Assembly (NCBI RefSeq): GCF_004006395.2
Contig: NZ_CP029758.2
Span: 930,001-994,000 of the forward strand
DNA length: 64,000 bases
Source of the DNA: Clostridium sp. AWRP
GTDB taxonomy: Bacteria; Bacillota; Clostridia; Clostridiales; Clostridiaceae
Direction of reading: 5' to 3'
In this document: positions 27,125-35,685 of the stretch, one piece after another
How the letters are laid out: each line of letters opens with the position of its first letter
How positions within the stretch are numbered: position 1 is the first letter of the stretch
Notes under the pieces: model-generated
Told to the model about the DNA's origin: nothing
The model's database searches: none
The model's input: the letters and a program-made list of their open reading frames with translations, nothing else
Translations under genes and position numbers: made by a program

Positions 27125-28185
27125 AGATAGCTATAATACCAGGAGACGGAATTGGAGAAGAAATAATTGCACAGGCAAAGAAAGTGTTAAAGGCAGCCTC
27201 TGTAAAATATAAATTTGATTTTGAATGTGAGGAAGTACTTTTAGGTGGTGCAGCAGTGGATGTCACAGGAGTTCCTCTTCCTGATAAGACTATTGAAGTT
27301 TGCAAAAAAAGTGACGCTGTACTTTTAGGCGCAGTAGGTGGACCAAAGTGGGATAGTTTACCTAGTAAACTTAGACCAGAAGCTGGTCTTTTGGGTATAA
27401 GAAAGGCCCTTGGGGTATTTGCAAATTTGAGACCTGCCATACTATTTCCAGAGCTTATATCAGCTTCAAATTTGAAACCTGAAGTGCTTGGCGGCGGTCT
27501 AGATATTATGATAGTTAGAGAATTAATAGGTGGAGCGTATTTTGGAGAGAAAAACAGAATAGATATTGAAGGTGGAAAAAAGGCATGGGACACTATAAGC
27601 TATACCAGCTTTGAAATAGATAGAATTACTAGAAAAGCTTTTGAAATTGCAAGAAAGAGAAATAACAGACTTACTTTAGTAGACAAGGCCAATGTACTTG
27701 AAAGTTCCAAGTTGTGGAGAGAAGTAGTGGGAAACATAGCAAAGGAATATGAGGATGTAGAAATAAACTATATGTATGTGGATAATGCTTCTATGCAGCT
27801 TATAAGAGATCCTAAACAATTTGATGTAATTTTGACTGAAAATATGTTTGGAGATATTTTAAGTGATGAAGCTTCAATGCTTACGGGTTCTCTTGGAATG
27901 CTGCCTTCCGCAAGTGTAAGGGGAGATTCCTTTGGATTATATGAACCTGTACATGGCTCTGCACCAGATATTGCAGGGCAGAATAAGGCAAATCCAATTG
28001 GAACAATTATGAGTGTTGCCATGATGCTTAAATATAGTTTTGATATGGAACAGGCCTATGAGGATATAAAAAATGCCATATCAAAGGTACTTAAAGAAGG
28101 TTATAGAACAGTTGATATAGCAAAAGAAGGTTCAAAATTAGTTAGTACAAAAGAAATGGGAGACTTAATAGTTAAGAATTTATAA
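27121..28185 (+). CDS. leuB: 3-isopropylmalate dehydrogenase
   Basis: The protein has 354 residues. It oxidises and decarboxylates 3-isopropylmalate to 2-oxoisocaproate with NAD+. Motifs are GDGIGEEI, the substrate loop LLGIRKALGVFANLRPA, catalytic Tyr/Lys in RELIGGAYFGEK and LVDKANVL, and the metal aspartates in ENMFGDILSDEASML. GTG 27121 overlaps the leuD stop by four bases. It is the last leu gene; a long hairpin repeat starts two bases after its stop. Confidence 0.94.
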   Translation: MKIAIIPGDGIGEEIIAQAKKVLKAASVKYKFDFECEEVLLGGAAVDVTGVPLPDKTIEVCKKSDAVLLGAVGGPKWDSLPSKLRPEAGLLGIRKALGVFANLRPAILFPELISASNLKPEVLGGGLDIMIVRELIGGAYFGEKNRIDIEGGKKAWDTISYTSFEIDRITRKAFEIARKRNNRLTLVDKANVLESSKLWREVVGNIAKEYEDVEINYMYVDNASMQLIRDPKQFDVILTENMFGDILSDEASMLTGSLGMLPSASVRGDSFGLYEPVHGSAPDIAGQNKANPIGTIMSVAMMLKYSFDMEQAYEDIKNAISKVLKEGYRTVDIAKEGSKLVSTKEMGDLIVKNL

Positions 28186-28186
28186 T

Positions 28187-28446
28187 GTAGAGTTTCTAAG
28201 TAGAAAGTTTACTTATACCAGCCATATACTAACAAAAATCATCACACTAAAAACTTTTTATAAGTCTAAAGTTCGGTATTTTGAAAATCTAAAGAAGCTT
28301 ATATAAACTCGTACCTCAGACATATATAAGCTTCTAAGATTTTCTAAAATACCTCACTAAGACTTATAAAAAAAGTTTTTAAGTGTGATTTCTATTTTGT
28401 TAGTATATTTTATGTATAAGTTAAAATTTTATTAGAATTACTATAG
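28187..28446 (+). repeat. Long hairpin repeat R1, copy B (divergent stem)
   Basis: The ends (TAGAGTTTCTAAG ... inverted CTATAGTAATTCTAAT), the basal ATAAGTCT / AGACTTAT and the loop AACTCGTACCTCAGACA (about 28312-28328) match copies A and C. The stem does not: GGTATTTT, AAAATCT and AGAAGCTTATAT on the left pair with ATATAAGCTTCT, AGATTTT and AAAATACC on the right. An outer AACAAAAATCATCACACT pairs with AAGTGTGATTTCTATTTTGTT. Shape and loop are kept while the sequence of the stem is replaced. It begins right after leuB. Confidence 0.9.
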
Positions 28447-28698
28447 AATTTATAAATTATGTTCCAGTTATTAAAATAAATGTATATTAAATATGCTATG
28501 TGTGATTTAATTTTTCCCAATGTTATTGTATTCTGAGAAGAATAAATGTCATTAACAGTATGACAATTATTTAAAATTGAAGTAGACTTTACTATGGTTA
28601 TCCCTTTATGAGAAGTATTTTTCCAAAGTATATGAGGTTTGCTAGAAGATTTATAGCTTGAGAAGATATTAATACATTTTCAATAGTTGAGCTAAAAC
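28447..28698. other. Gap between two R1 repeats, no gene recognised
   Basis: About 250 AT-rich bases. The minus strand has one open stretch of about 55 codons without a start codon or known motif. I see no promoter or terminator here. Confidence 0.5.
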
Positions 28699-28959
28699 CT
28701 ATAGCGTTTTTAACTTAAAAATAAAACTTATACGCAGGCATATTTTTACAATAATGAAGTTCTTTTAAATATTTTGCATATAAGTCTTAGAAAAAAATTC
28801 GTAAAAACTTAGAACTTTTGAATTGTCTGAGGTACGAGTTTTCAAAAGTTCTTAGCTTTTTTAGAATTTTTTACTTAGACTTATCAAAATATTTAATGAA
28901 TTGAAGGTTGTAAAAAATATCCGTAGTATAAGTTTTATTTTTTGCTTAGAAACTCTATA
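28699..28959 (-). repeat. Long hairpin repeat R1, copy C
   Basis: Read on the minus strand it begins TATAGAGTTTCTAAGC and matches copy A almost throughout, including the loop AACTCGTACCTCAGACA and stem AAGAACTTTTGAA. It lies seven bases beyond the stop codon of the minus-strand flavoprotein gene, so the loop is again in the sense of the upstream gene. Confidence 0.9.
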
Positions 28960-28966
28960 AGGTAAT

Positions 28967-30229
28967 TTACCTCAATTGATAACTATACTGTCCATCTTTT
29001 TCAACATTGTAAAAATCAGAATAATCTATGTCAAAAATATTTTTATGGATATTGCTTATATTTATTTTATTTTTTATGAGATATCCCAGTACGCCGCAGT
29101 AAGATATATCTCCAACTAGAAGTGCACCGTAAATTACTCCATCTTTGTGAACTATTTTTTGATAAACTCCATCTCCTTCTAACGTATCTACAGCATAACT
29201 TTCATCTGCTATATTTACATTACCAAGGGATACGCATGGAAGGTTAAATAAATTCATTGAGTTCTTCATGCCAAAAGTGTCATTTAACTCTTTATTTATA
29301 CCTACCATGTTATAAGCAGCAGTTATTCCCTGTTTTACAGCTATAGGCCATATAGGAGCGGTAAAAGTAACATCTCCTGCAGCATATATATTATCTACAG
29401 TGGTTTTACAATGTTTGTCTATGACAATGCCTTTTTCAACTTTTATTCTGCTGTCTTTTATAAAGTTTACATTTGGTCTAACACCGGCAGCAACTATTAT
29501 CATATCGCAGTCTATAGCAGTTGAATTTGATAGTACTGCTTTACTTACAAAGCCATCTTTATTTAAAACTACTTCTTCCAATTTAACTGAAGTAAAGACA
29601 TCTATACCTTTTTCTTTTAACAACTTTTCATATATAGTGGATGCAGTTTTGTCCAGTTGAAGGGGGAGAATCCTATCTCCCATTTCTACAACTGAAATCT
29701 TTATATTTTTCACCATAAGACCTAAAAGAGCATCAATTCCTACAAGACCTGCACCAAGTATTACTACTTGTTTTGTGCTTTTAAGCTTATCTTGTATAGC
29801 AGTTACATCTTCAAAATTCCTAAGGGAGTACACTCCTTTAGCTTCTCTTAAATTTTTAACTGGGGGAATAAAGGAGGAAGCACCAGAAGCTATAAGGAGT
29901 TTGTCAAATTTGAAACTGCTGTTGTCTTGAAGTAAGACTTTTTTCTTATCAATATCAATATTGCTTACATCTGCATCTTTTATCCATTCTATATTATTTT
30001 TTTCAAAGAAATCAGAATCTACAAAATTTATAGTCTCTAAATTTCTACTTCCCTCAATTACCTTGTGGAGCATACATCTTGAATAAACTGCATCATCCTT
30101 TGAAATAATAGTTATTTTGGAGGATTTATCTAACTTTCTTAAAGTTTTAGCAGCATTTATTCCAGCAGCACTAGCTCCTATTATTACATATTTTGTATGA
30201 AAAAATATTTTTATTGTTAAACCACTCAT
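28967..30229 (-). CDS. NAD(P)H-dependent FAD oxidoreductase of the cooS operon
   Basis: The protein has 420 residues. It has an FAD-binding YVIIGASAAGINAAKTL near residue 14-30 and an NAD(P)-binding VVILGAGLVGIDALLGL near 155. The FAD closing motif is NIYAAGDVTF. It resembles rubredoxin/nitrite-reductase-type pyridine-nucleotide oxidoreductases. C52 (YSRCMLH) sits where NADH oxidases carry their single active cysteine; no CxxxxC disulfide is seen. It overlaps the ferredoxin gene by four bases (ATGA). In this operon it probably passes electrons from CO via the ferredoxin protein to NAD(P). Confidence 0.88.
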   Translation of the reverse strand: MSGLTIKIFFHTKYVIIGASAAGINAAKTLRKLDKSSKITIISKDDAVYSRCMLHKVIEGSRNLETINFVDSDFFEKNNIEWIKDADVSNIDIDKKKVLLQDNSSFKFDKLLIASGASSFIPPVKNLREAKGVYSLRNFEDVTAIQDKLKSTKQVVILGAGLVGIDALLGLMVKNIKISVVEMGDRILPLQLDKTASTIYEKLLKEKGIDVFTSVKLEEVVLNKDGFVSKAVLSNSTAIDCDMIIVAAGVRPNVNFIKDSRIKVEKGIVIDKHCKTTVDNIYAAGDVTFTAPIWPIAVKQGITAAYNMVGINKELNDTFGMKNSMNLFNLPCVSLGNVNIADESYAVDTLEGDGVYQKIVHKDGVIYGALLVGDISYCGVLGYLIKNKINISNIHKNIFDIDYSDFYNVEKDGQYSYQLR

Positions 30230-30681
30230 AGGAGATCTGCCTCCTTTTCAATATAAATTGCTCCTGTTGGACAATTTTCAACGCATCTAGGTGTATCTCT
30301 GTCACCACACAGGTCACATTTAACTACTTTACTTTTGGTCTGAGTATCTGGTTTTAATACTCCGTAAGGACAGGACATGACGCACATAAAGCAGCTGGCA
30401 CATTTATGCTCATCATAGGATACTATACCGCTTTTAGGGTCTTTAGTCATGGCACCGCTCATACAGGTCATTACACACTCAGGTTCGTCACAGTGACGGC
30501 AAAATATAGGAAGCTTGTTTCCATTATCATCTTTAGATATATGATTTCTACTTTCAAGAAATTCATTGCTGAGATCAAGATCAGAAAAAGATTTCCCATT
30601 TTCATTGTGCTCTGCCATACAAGCTAAAGTACAATTTAAACATCCGGTACATAAATCTTTATTTATCATTATTCTTTTCAT
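30226..30681 (-). CDS. cooF: CooF-like four-cluster [4Fe-4S] ferredoxin protein
   Basis: The protein has 151 residues and four cysteine sets: CTGCLNCTLACMAEH, CRHCDEPECVMTCMSG, CASCFMCVMSCPYG and CDLCGDRDTPRCVENCPTG. This is the HycB/CooF pattern of electron-transfer subunits. It lies between cooS and the flavoprotein, 18 bases after cooS, and should carry electrons from CO dehydrogenase. ATG 30681 follows AGAAGGTGATC. Confidence 0.9.
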   Translation of the reverse strand: MKRIMINKDLCTGCLNCTLACMAEHNENGKSFSDLDLSNEFLESRNHISKDDNGNKLPIFCRHCDEPECVMTCMSGAMTKDPKSGIVSYDEHKCASCFMCVMSCPYGVLKPDTQTKSKVVKCDLCGDRDTPRCVENCPTGAIYIEKEADLL

Positions 30682-30699
30682 GAGATCACCTTCTAAATT

Positions 30700-32580
30700 T
30701 TAATTAAGACCTAAGCTTTTCCTTCTTGCAAGTATGGTTTCTTCTAATTTATCTGCAGCTTTTATTACATCATCTTCTATTATAAGCTTGCCGCCTGTTA
30801 GATTTTCCATATCTTCACATAGTACTTTTGTTACCACTTTGCTTCCACCAATGAAAGGAGATATAGCAAGGTGAAGTGGTAATCCAAGGGCAAGACCAAA
30901 ACTTCCATCTGCCAATGCTTGCTCTTCAAGCCATTGAGGTGCAGAAAGTACAAGTGGAAGCTGTGGAATATCTATTTTTAGGTATTCTGCTAGTTCTTTT
31001 GCTACAATTTCTAATCTTCCAATAGCAAGACATGGACCAAAATTTAGTACAGGTGGTATTCCTAGGCTCTTACATACTTCTTTTAAGCTATCTCCTGCAA
31101 GTTCAGCAGCTCCTGGAGACATAAGTCCTACATTTTCAAGTCCGCCACTTGAACAGCCTGCAGAAAGTACAATTATATTTCTCTTTATAAGTTCTTTTGT
31201 AAGTTCTACTGTAAATACATCGTGACCTTTGGCAGTTAAGTTTGAACAACCTACTATTCCAGCAACACCTTTAATTTTTCCAGCAGCAATTAAGTCAACT
31301 AGAGGTTTCCAGCTGCCACCTAAGAAGGATTTTAAGGAACCTTCACTTACACCTGTTATGACGTCATCAAAGCCGTGGTTTTTAGGAATATTCATTGTAA
31401 CTTTAGATCTTCTTTCCTTATAACTTTCAATAGCTGTATCTATAACATGATTGCTTATTTTTTCTCTATCTTTAAAAGAGTATTCTACATATTCTGCATT
31501 TGATTTTTTAGCAACGTCATCCAGGCATATCATTTTAACCATGAATTTATCTGCTATCGGCTCGATGCCAGGAAGAGTACAGTTGAATTCAGATACTATT
31601 GCATCTATACCTCCGGTTGCTATTAAGGCTTCACTTGTAAAATTATTTCCTGCATGACCTGAGAAAACATCAGTATAGTATTTGCCTCTTAACTGTAAAT
31701 CCTGTCCGACACAGGTACATCCAACTAGTTTGAATCCTTTAGCACCAACTGCTTGGGCTTTTTTTACAGCTTCAGGTTTTACAAGTTCTTCTTGAAGGTG
31801 GGCAATCATGGAGTGCTGATGACCTGTTATCATCAAATTTATATAATCCGTATCTACAACTTTAAAACCAACTTTTGCAGGTCTTATAGCAGGTTCACCT
31901 AAAACTATGTCATTTAATAAATTTGTAAGGGTAAGTCCATAAATCCCAGTGGATATTCCAAGTTTTAAACAATTTAGAAGCATATCTACAGGGTCACTGT
32001 TTAGATTTGTAGAAGTTTTTACTATACCATCAAAAACTTCTGATTTTGCACCGCCGGGCATTATATTTAATTTGTTCCAATTTTCCAGTCTAGGTGCATA
32101 AGCCAATTTGTTTATAACTTCCATTTTTTCAAACTTTGGTTTGTATAAGTCTTTTAACACGGCATCAGCTACTAGTACAGCTTTTTTATGTGGGTCAGAT
32201 TCTGTTATACCGAGTTTTTCTGCCAGGGTATTGAGAGCATTCATTCCTTTTATCTCGCCACCGGTTTCACCTACGGATTTTACGTTTCTAGCTGTATTTT
32301 CGACTATGTGGATATAACATCCACTGCCGGCAGCTACAGCTCTAAGAAAGTTTCTTGCAACTATGGTATCAGCATTAGCACCACATACTCCTCTTGGAGC
32401 TTTAGGTGTTATCCTACAGGGACCGTTTGCACAGAGTCTGCAGCAGACTCCTAGCTGACCAAAACCACATTTAACACTTTGACTTTCTACCCTATGATGA
32501 GAAGTTTCTACACCATCTAGAGAACCTATAAACTTTTCAAGTACCTTATCTGCTGACTTACAAATTTTGTTATTTGACAT
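30700..32580 (-). CDS. cooS: Anaerobic carbon monoxide dehydrogenase catalytic subunit, divergent type
   Basis: A 626-residue Ni,Fe CO dehydrogenase; the family oxidises CO to CO2 in the cytoplasm. D- and B-cluster cysteines are C38, C46, C47, C50, C55 and C66. The six C-cluster ligands are present: H254 (TGHQHS), C290 (CTCVGQD), C334 (FNCTLPG), C445 (VGCSN), C476 (AGCSS) and C517 (FGPCLAIGR). Two proposed proton-transfer residues are not. The position of H93 (C. hydrogenoformans numbering, 23 after the last B-cluster cysteine) is Y89, and that of K563 (37 after the last C-cluster cysteine) is Q554. The His ladder after H93 is also missing. ATG 32580 follows GGAGGTTTTATT. No acs gene is nearby. 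Confidence 0.92.
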   Translation of the reverse strand: MSNNKICKSADKVLEKFIGSLDGVETSHHRVESQSVKCGFGQLGVCCRLCANGPCRITPKAPRGVCGANADTIVARNFLRAVAAGSGCYIHIVENTARNVKSVGETGGEIKGMNALNTLAEKLGITESDPHKKAVLVADAVLKDLYKPKFEKMEVINKLAYAPRLENWNKLNIMPGGAKSEVFDGIVKTSTNLNSDPVDMLLNCLKLGISTGIYGLTLTNLLNDIVLGEPAIRPAKVGFKVVDTDYINLMITGHQHSMIAHLQEELVKPEAVKKAQAVGAKGFKLVGCTCVGQDLQLRGKYYTDVFSGHAGNNFTSEALIATGGIDAIVSEFNCTLPGIEPIADKFMVKMICLDDVAKKSNAEYVEYSFKDREKISNHVIDTAIESYKERRSKVTMNIPKNHGFDDVITGVSEGSLKSFLGGSWKPLVDLIAAGKIKGVAGIVGCSNLTAKGHDVFTVELTKELIKRNIIVLSAGCSSGGLENVGLMSPGAAELAGDSLKEVCKSLGIPPVLNFGPCLAIGRLEIVAKELAEYLKIDIPQLPLVLSAPQWLEEQALADGSFGLALGLPLHLAISPFIGGSKVVTKVLCEDMENLTGGKLIIEDDVIKAADKLEETILARRKSLGLN

Positions 32581-32771
32581 AATAAAACCTCCAAACTATA
32601 CTATTTAAGTATACTATTAAATTATTAAAATTACTGATTAAAACTAAATTCATAATCTAATCGGTAAAATGTATAAAGTAATCATAATTTGAAATAGAAA
32701 TACAATAATGTTAATAACTTAATAATATTAATCAATATTATTTATCTACAAGTACAATTAACTATGAGATA

Positions 32772-32819
32772 ATTGTTATCCAATAACAATAATATAAACC
32801 TTTTCGGTTTCCTTGTCAA
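32772..32819 (-). promoter_or_regulatory. cooS promoter with operator-like palindrome
   Basis: On the minus strand TTGACA (32819-32814) and TATATT (32796-32791) are 17 bases apart. Directly downstream, over the expected start of transcription, lies ATTGTTAT-TGG-ATAACAAT (32790-32772), a perfect 8-3-8 palindrome. It resembles a Rex box (TTGTTAA-N4-TTAACAA) but is one base shorter between the half-sites. The leader to cooS is about 200 bases. Confidence 0.75.
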
Positions 32820-32847
32820 TACAAAATATAAAATAATTCTTATTTGG

Positions 32848-32875
32848 TTGAAAATTATATTATATTGATATAATA
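32848..32875 (+). promoter_or_regulatory. Possible promoter of the DEAD-box helicase gene
   Basis: TTGAAA is followed after 15 bases by TATAAT, or after 17 by TAATAG, ahead of the helicase start at 32914. The spacing is imperfect. Confidence 0.45.
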
Positions 32876-32913
32876 GAAGAATAGAGGTATTAAAAATTAA
32901 GGAGTAAAAACAT

Positions 32914-34062
32914 ATGACAAAAGTTTTGTTTAATGAATTGGGTATAAATGAAGGAATAACAGAAGGACTAAAAAAAGAAGGTATTGAATATGCTGCAGAA
33001 ATACAATATAAAGCCATTCCAGAAGCTCTTTTGGGTAAAGATATAGTAGGAGAATCAGAAACAGGTAGTGGAAAAACGTTAGCTTATGTTGTTCCTATAT
33101 TTCAAAAAATTGATTTTGAAAGTAAAGATGTTCAGGCATATATACTTGCACCTACACATGAACTTGTAATTCAAATACATAATGTAATAAAAAACTTAGC
33201 TGACAATTCAAATATTCCAGTTAGGTCTGCAGCTATAATAGGAAATGTAAATATAAAAAGACAGGTGGAAATTTTAAAAAGTGAAAAGCCGCATATAGTA
33301 GTGGGTTCTACAGGAAGAATACTTCAACTTATTAAAATGAAAAAACTAAAATCTCATACTGTTAAGACCATTGTAGTAGATGAAGCCGATAAACTTTTGG
33401 ATAAGAATAACATAAATGATGTTAAAGCTATAATAAAAACTACGCTAAAGGAAAGACAATTAATGTTTTTTTCAGCTACAATAGATGATAGAACTTTAGA
33501 TATAGCAAGGGATTTAATGAAAGATTACAAATTTATAAAGGCAGAACAAACAACTTCTATGAATGAAAACATAAAGCATATGTGTTTTATGTGTGAAAGA
33601 AGAGATAAAATATTAATTCTAAGGAAACTTGTTCATATATTAAATCCAAAGAGAGCCATTGTATTTGTAAATAAACCAGATGAAATAGAAATACTTACGG
33701 AAAAATTAAAATATCATAAATTAGGAGCAGAAGCTATATATGGAGCTGAAGACAAGAAAGTGCGCAAAAGAGCTTTGGAAAGTTTTAAACTAGGTAAAAT
33801 TAATTTATTAGTAGCTTCAGATATAGCAGCAAGAGGACTTGATATAGAGGATGTAGATTATGTTTTCAGTTATGATATACCAGAAGATGCCGACAATTAT
33901 TTACATAGATCAGGGAGAACAGCAAGAGCTGGCAAGGAAGGGACATCTATATGCATAATCACAAATAAAGAGCAGAAATTATTAAAACAATATGAAAAGG
34001 CATTTAATATAAAAATAGATTTAAAAGATATGTACAAAGGAAAAATAATAGAGCATAGATAA
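32914..34062 (+). CDS. DEAD-box ATP-dependent RNA helicase
   Basis: The protein has 382 residues. In order: Q-motif region (IEYAAEIQYKAIPEAL), Walker A SETGSGKT (48-55), PTHELVIQIH, DEAD in VVDEADKLLDK, SAT, ARGLDIEDVDYV and HRSGRTARAG. It has only the two RecA-like domains and a short tail, without the C-terminal RNA-binding extension of CshA or DbpA. It probably unwinds RNA in ribosome assembly or decay. ATG 32914 follows AAGGAG. Divergent from cooS, with a terminator after it. Confidence 0.92.
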   Translation: MTKVLFNELGINEGITEGLKKEGIEYAAEIQYKAIPEALLGKDIVGESETGSGKTLAYVVPIFQKIDFESKDVQAYILAPTHELVIQIHNVIKNLADNSNIPVRSAAIIGNVNIKRQVEILKSEKPHIVVGSTGRILQLIKMKKLKSHTVKTIVVDEADKLLDKNNINDVKAIIKTTLKERQLMFFSATIDDRTLDIARDLMKDYKFIKAEQTTSMNENIKHMCFMCERRDKILILRKLVHILNPKRAIVFVNKPDEIEILTEKLKYHKLGAEAIYGAEDKKVRKRALESFKLGKINLLVASDIAARGLDIEDVDYVFSYDIPEDADNYLHRSGRTARAGKEGTSICIITNKEQKLLKQYEKAFNIKIDLKDMYKGKIIEHR

Positions 34063-34095
34063 GAAAAAGGATTATTACTTATATTAAAGTTGACA

Positions 34096-34137
34096 AAAAT
34101 GATCTCAGTGATAAAAAATCGCTGAGATCATTTTTTT
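34096..34137 (+). terminator. Rho-independent terminator after the helicase gene
   Basis: AAAATGATCTCAG and CTGAGATCATTTT pair over 13 bases, followed by a run of Ts. Confidence 0.93.
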
Positions 34138-34206
34138 AAATCCTTATAAAATCCTTAAAATTAGTATTTACAATTAACATGAATTGATAAGGGAGGATTT
34201 ATAAAG

Positions 34207-34914
34207 ATGGAAAAATATATTTTACAAACAAAAAATTTATGCAAAAATTTTAAGGGACAGCTAGCGGCAAATAATATTTCACTTGCAATAAAAGAAAATT
34301 CCGTTTATGGATTGCTTGGCCCTAATGGTGCTGGAAAATCTACTACATTAAAAATGATTACAGGGATACTTAAGAAAACTTCAGGTGAAATTATTTTTGA
34401 AGGACATCCCTGGAGCAGAAAAGATTTAAAGGATATTGGGGCACTAATTGAAGCTCCTCCACTATATGAGAATTTAACTGCAAGGGAAAATCTAAAGGTC
34501 AGAACTACACTACTTGGACTTAAGGAATCACGTATTGATGAAGTACTCCAAACGGTTGATTTAACAGATACAGATAAAAAGCGTGCAGGTCAATTTTCTA
34601 TGGGTATGAAGCAGAGGCTTGGAATTGCTATTGCACTACTTAATCACCCTAAACTTTTAATTTTAGATGAACCTACTAACGGACTAGATCCTATTGGTAT
34701 TCAAGATTTGAGAAATCTTATTCGTTCTTTTCCAGAGCAGGGTATAACAGTTATTTTATCTAGCCACATATTGTCTGAAGTAGAGCTTATTGCAGATCAC
34801 ATTGGGATTATTAGTAATGGAATTTTAGGATATGAAGCAAAAATTAATCCGGGTGAGGATCTAGAATCACTCTTCATGGAAGTAGTTAAAAAATCTAAAA
34901 GGGAAATGAGGTAA
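34207..34914 (+). CDS. Antimicrobial-peptide ABC transporter, ATPase (LanF/CprA/BcrA-like)
   Basis: The protein has 235 residues. Walker A is GPNGAGKST near 37, the signature FSMGMKQRLG and Walker B LLILDEPTNGLDP. BcrA-family ATPases of this kind work with two permeases to remove lantibiotics or other cationic peptides from the membrane. Two permease genes and a two-component system follow, the layout of C. difficile cprABC-cprKR. ATG 34207 follows GGGAGGATTTATAAAG. Confidence 0.87.
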   Translation: MEKYILQTKNLCKNFKGQLAANNISLAIKENSVYGLLGPNGAGKSTTLKMITGILKKTSGEIIFEGHPWSRKDLKDIGALIEAPPLYENLTARENLKVRTTLLGLKESRIDEVLQTVDLTDTDKKRAGQFSMGMKQRLGIAIALLNHPKLLILDEPTNGLDPIGIQDLRNLIRSFPEQGITVILSSHILSEVELIADHIGIISNGILGYEAKINPGEDLESLFMEVVKKSKREMR

Positions 34915-34919
34915 TTAAA

Positions 34920-35684
34920 ATGAGTTCATATTTGAAGGCAGAGAACTTAAAGTTAAAAAGGACAATGACAAAAAAACTTGTTTTGATTTTTCCAATTGTC
35001 ACACTTTTTTTTGGCTTTATGACAGGAGTTTATTATCAATTAAATACATTTAATTGGTGGTATATGTTTATGCTGCCGGGGAGTGTTGCAGTTATCTGTG
35101 CACTTGTAAATCAAAAAGAAGAGAAGAAAATTAAATATAGAGCTATTTTTTCTATGCCTATTGATTTAAAAAAAGTTTGGGTTTCAAAAGTTATTCTTAT
35201 AGCTGTTTATGTTTTATTTTCTTGTATTCTTTTGGTGTTAGGAGTTGGTATAGTAGGAAAATATGTTTTGCCAAAAGTTATTTCAAGTTTTGCTTTAAGT
35301 TCTATAGTTACTATTCCAGGTATAAATGCAATTACAGCAGCTATTGTTATTGCAATAACGTCACTATGGCAAATTCCACTTTGTCTATTTTTAGCTAAGA
35401 AATTTGGATTTTTTGTACCGGTTATTTTAAATGTTGCAGTAGGTATAGGCCTTAATGGGACAATGGCTGTGAAATCCATCTGGTGGCTGTGCCCGTACAG
35501 TTGGACGAGTCGTCTTATGTGTCCTATACTCGGTGTACTTCCAAATGGGCAGTTGCCAATAGGAAAAGATACAATAATGCTTAGACCAGGTGTTATTCCA
35601 GTAGGAATTGTGTTATCTATTTTACTATTTGTTGTACTACTTACTGCTACATCAAGTTGGTTTAAAAATCAGGAGGTGGTATAA
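34920..35684 (+). CDS. Antimicrobial-peptide ABC transporter, permease 1 (LanE/CprB-like)
   Basis: The protein has 254 residues and six membrane helices. The N-terminal MSSYLKAENLKLKRTMTKKLVLIFPIVTLFFGF and the middle KYRAIFSMPIDLKKVWVSKV are typical of the LanE/MutE permeases. It starts five bases after the ATPase stop and ends one base before the next permease. No lantibiotic synthesis gene is near, so this is resistance or sensing, not self-immunity. Confidence 0.83.
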   Translation: MSSYLKAENLKLKRTMTKKLVLIFPIVTLFFGFMTGVYYQLNTFNWWYMFMLPGSVAVICALVNQKEEKKIKYRAIFSMPIDLKKVWVSKVILIAVYVLFSCILLVLGVGIVGKYVLPKVISSFALSSIVTIPGINAITAAIVIAITSLWQIPLCLFLAKKFGFFVPVILNVAVGIGLNGTMAVKSIWWLCPYSWTSRLMCPILGVLPNGQLPIGKDTIMLRPGVIPVGIVLSILLFVVLLTATSSWFKNQEVV

Positions 35685-35685
35685 A

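Noticed and set aside
27087..27593. 168-codon minus-strand frame across leuD/leuB
   Set aside because: It is antisense to conserved leuB and low in protein-like features.
28447..28698. Possible gene fragment between R1 copies B and C
   Set aside because: An open stretch of about 55 codons on the minus strand has no start and no motif I recognise.
3411..28959. R1 repeats as CRISPR repeats or rRNA/tRNA pieces
   Set aside because: They are dispersed long hairpins without regular spacers and have no tRNA or rRNA features.
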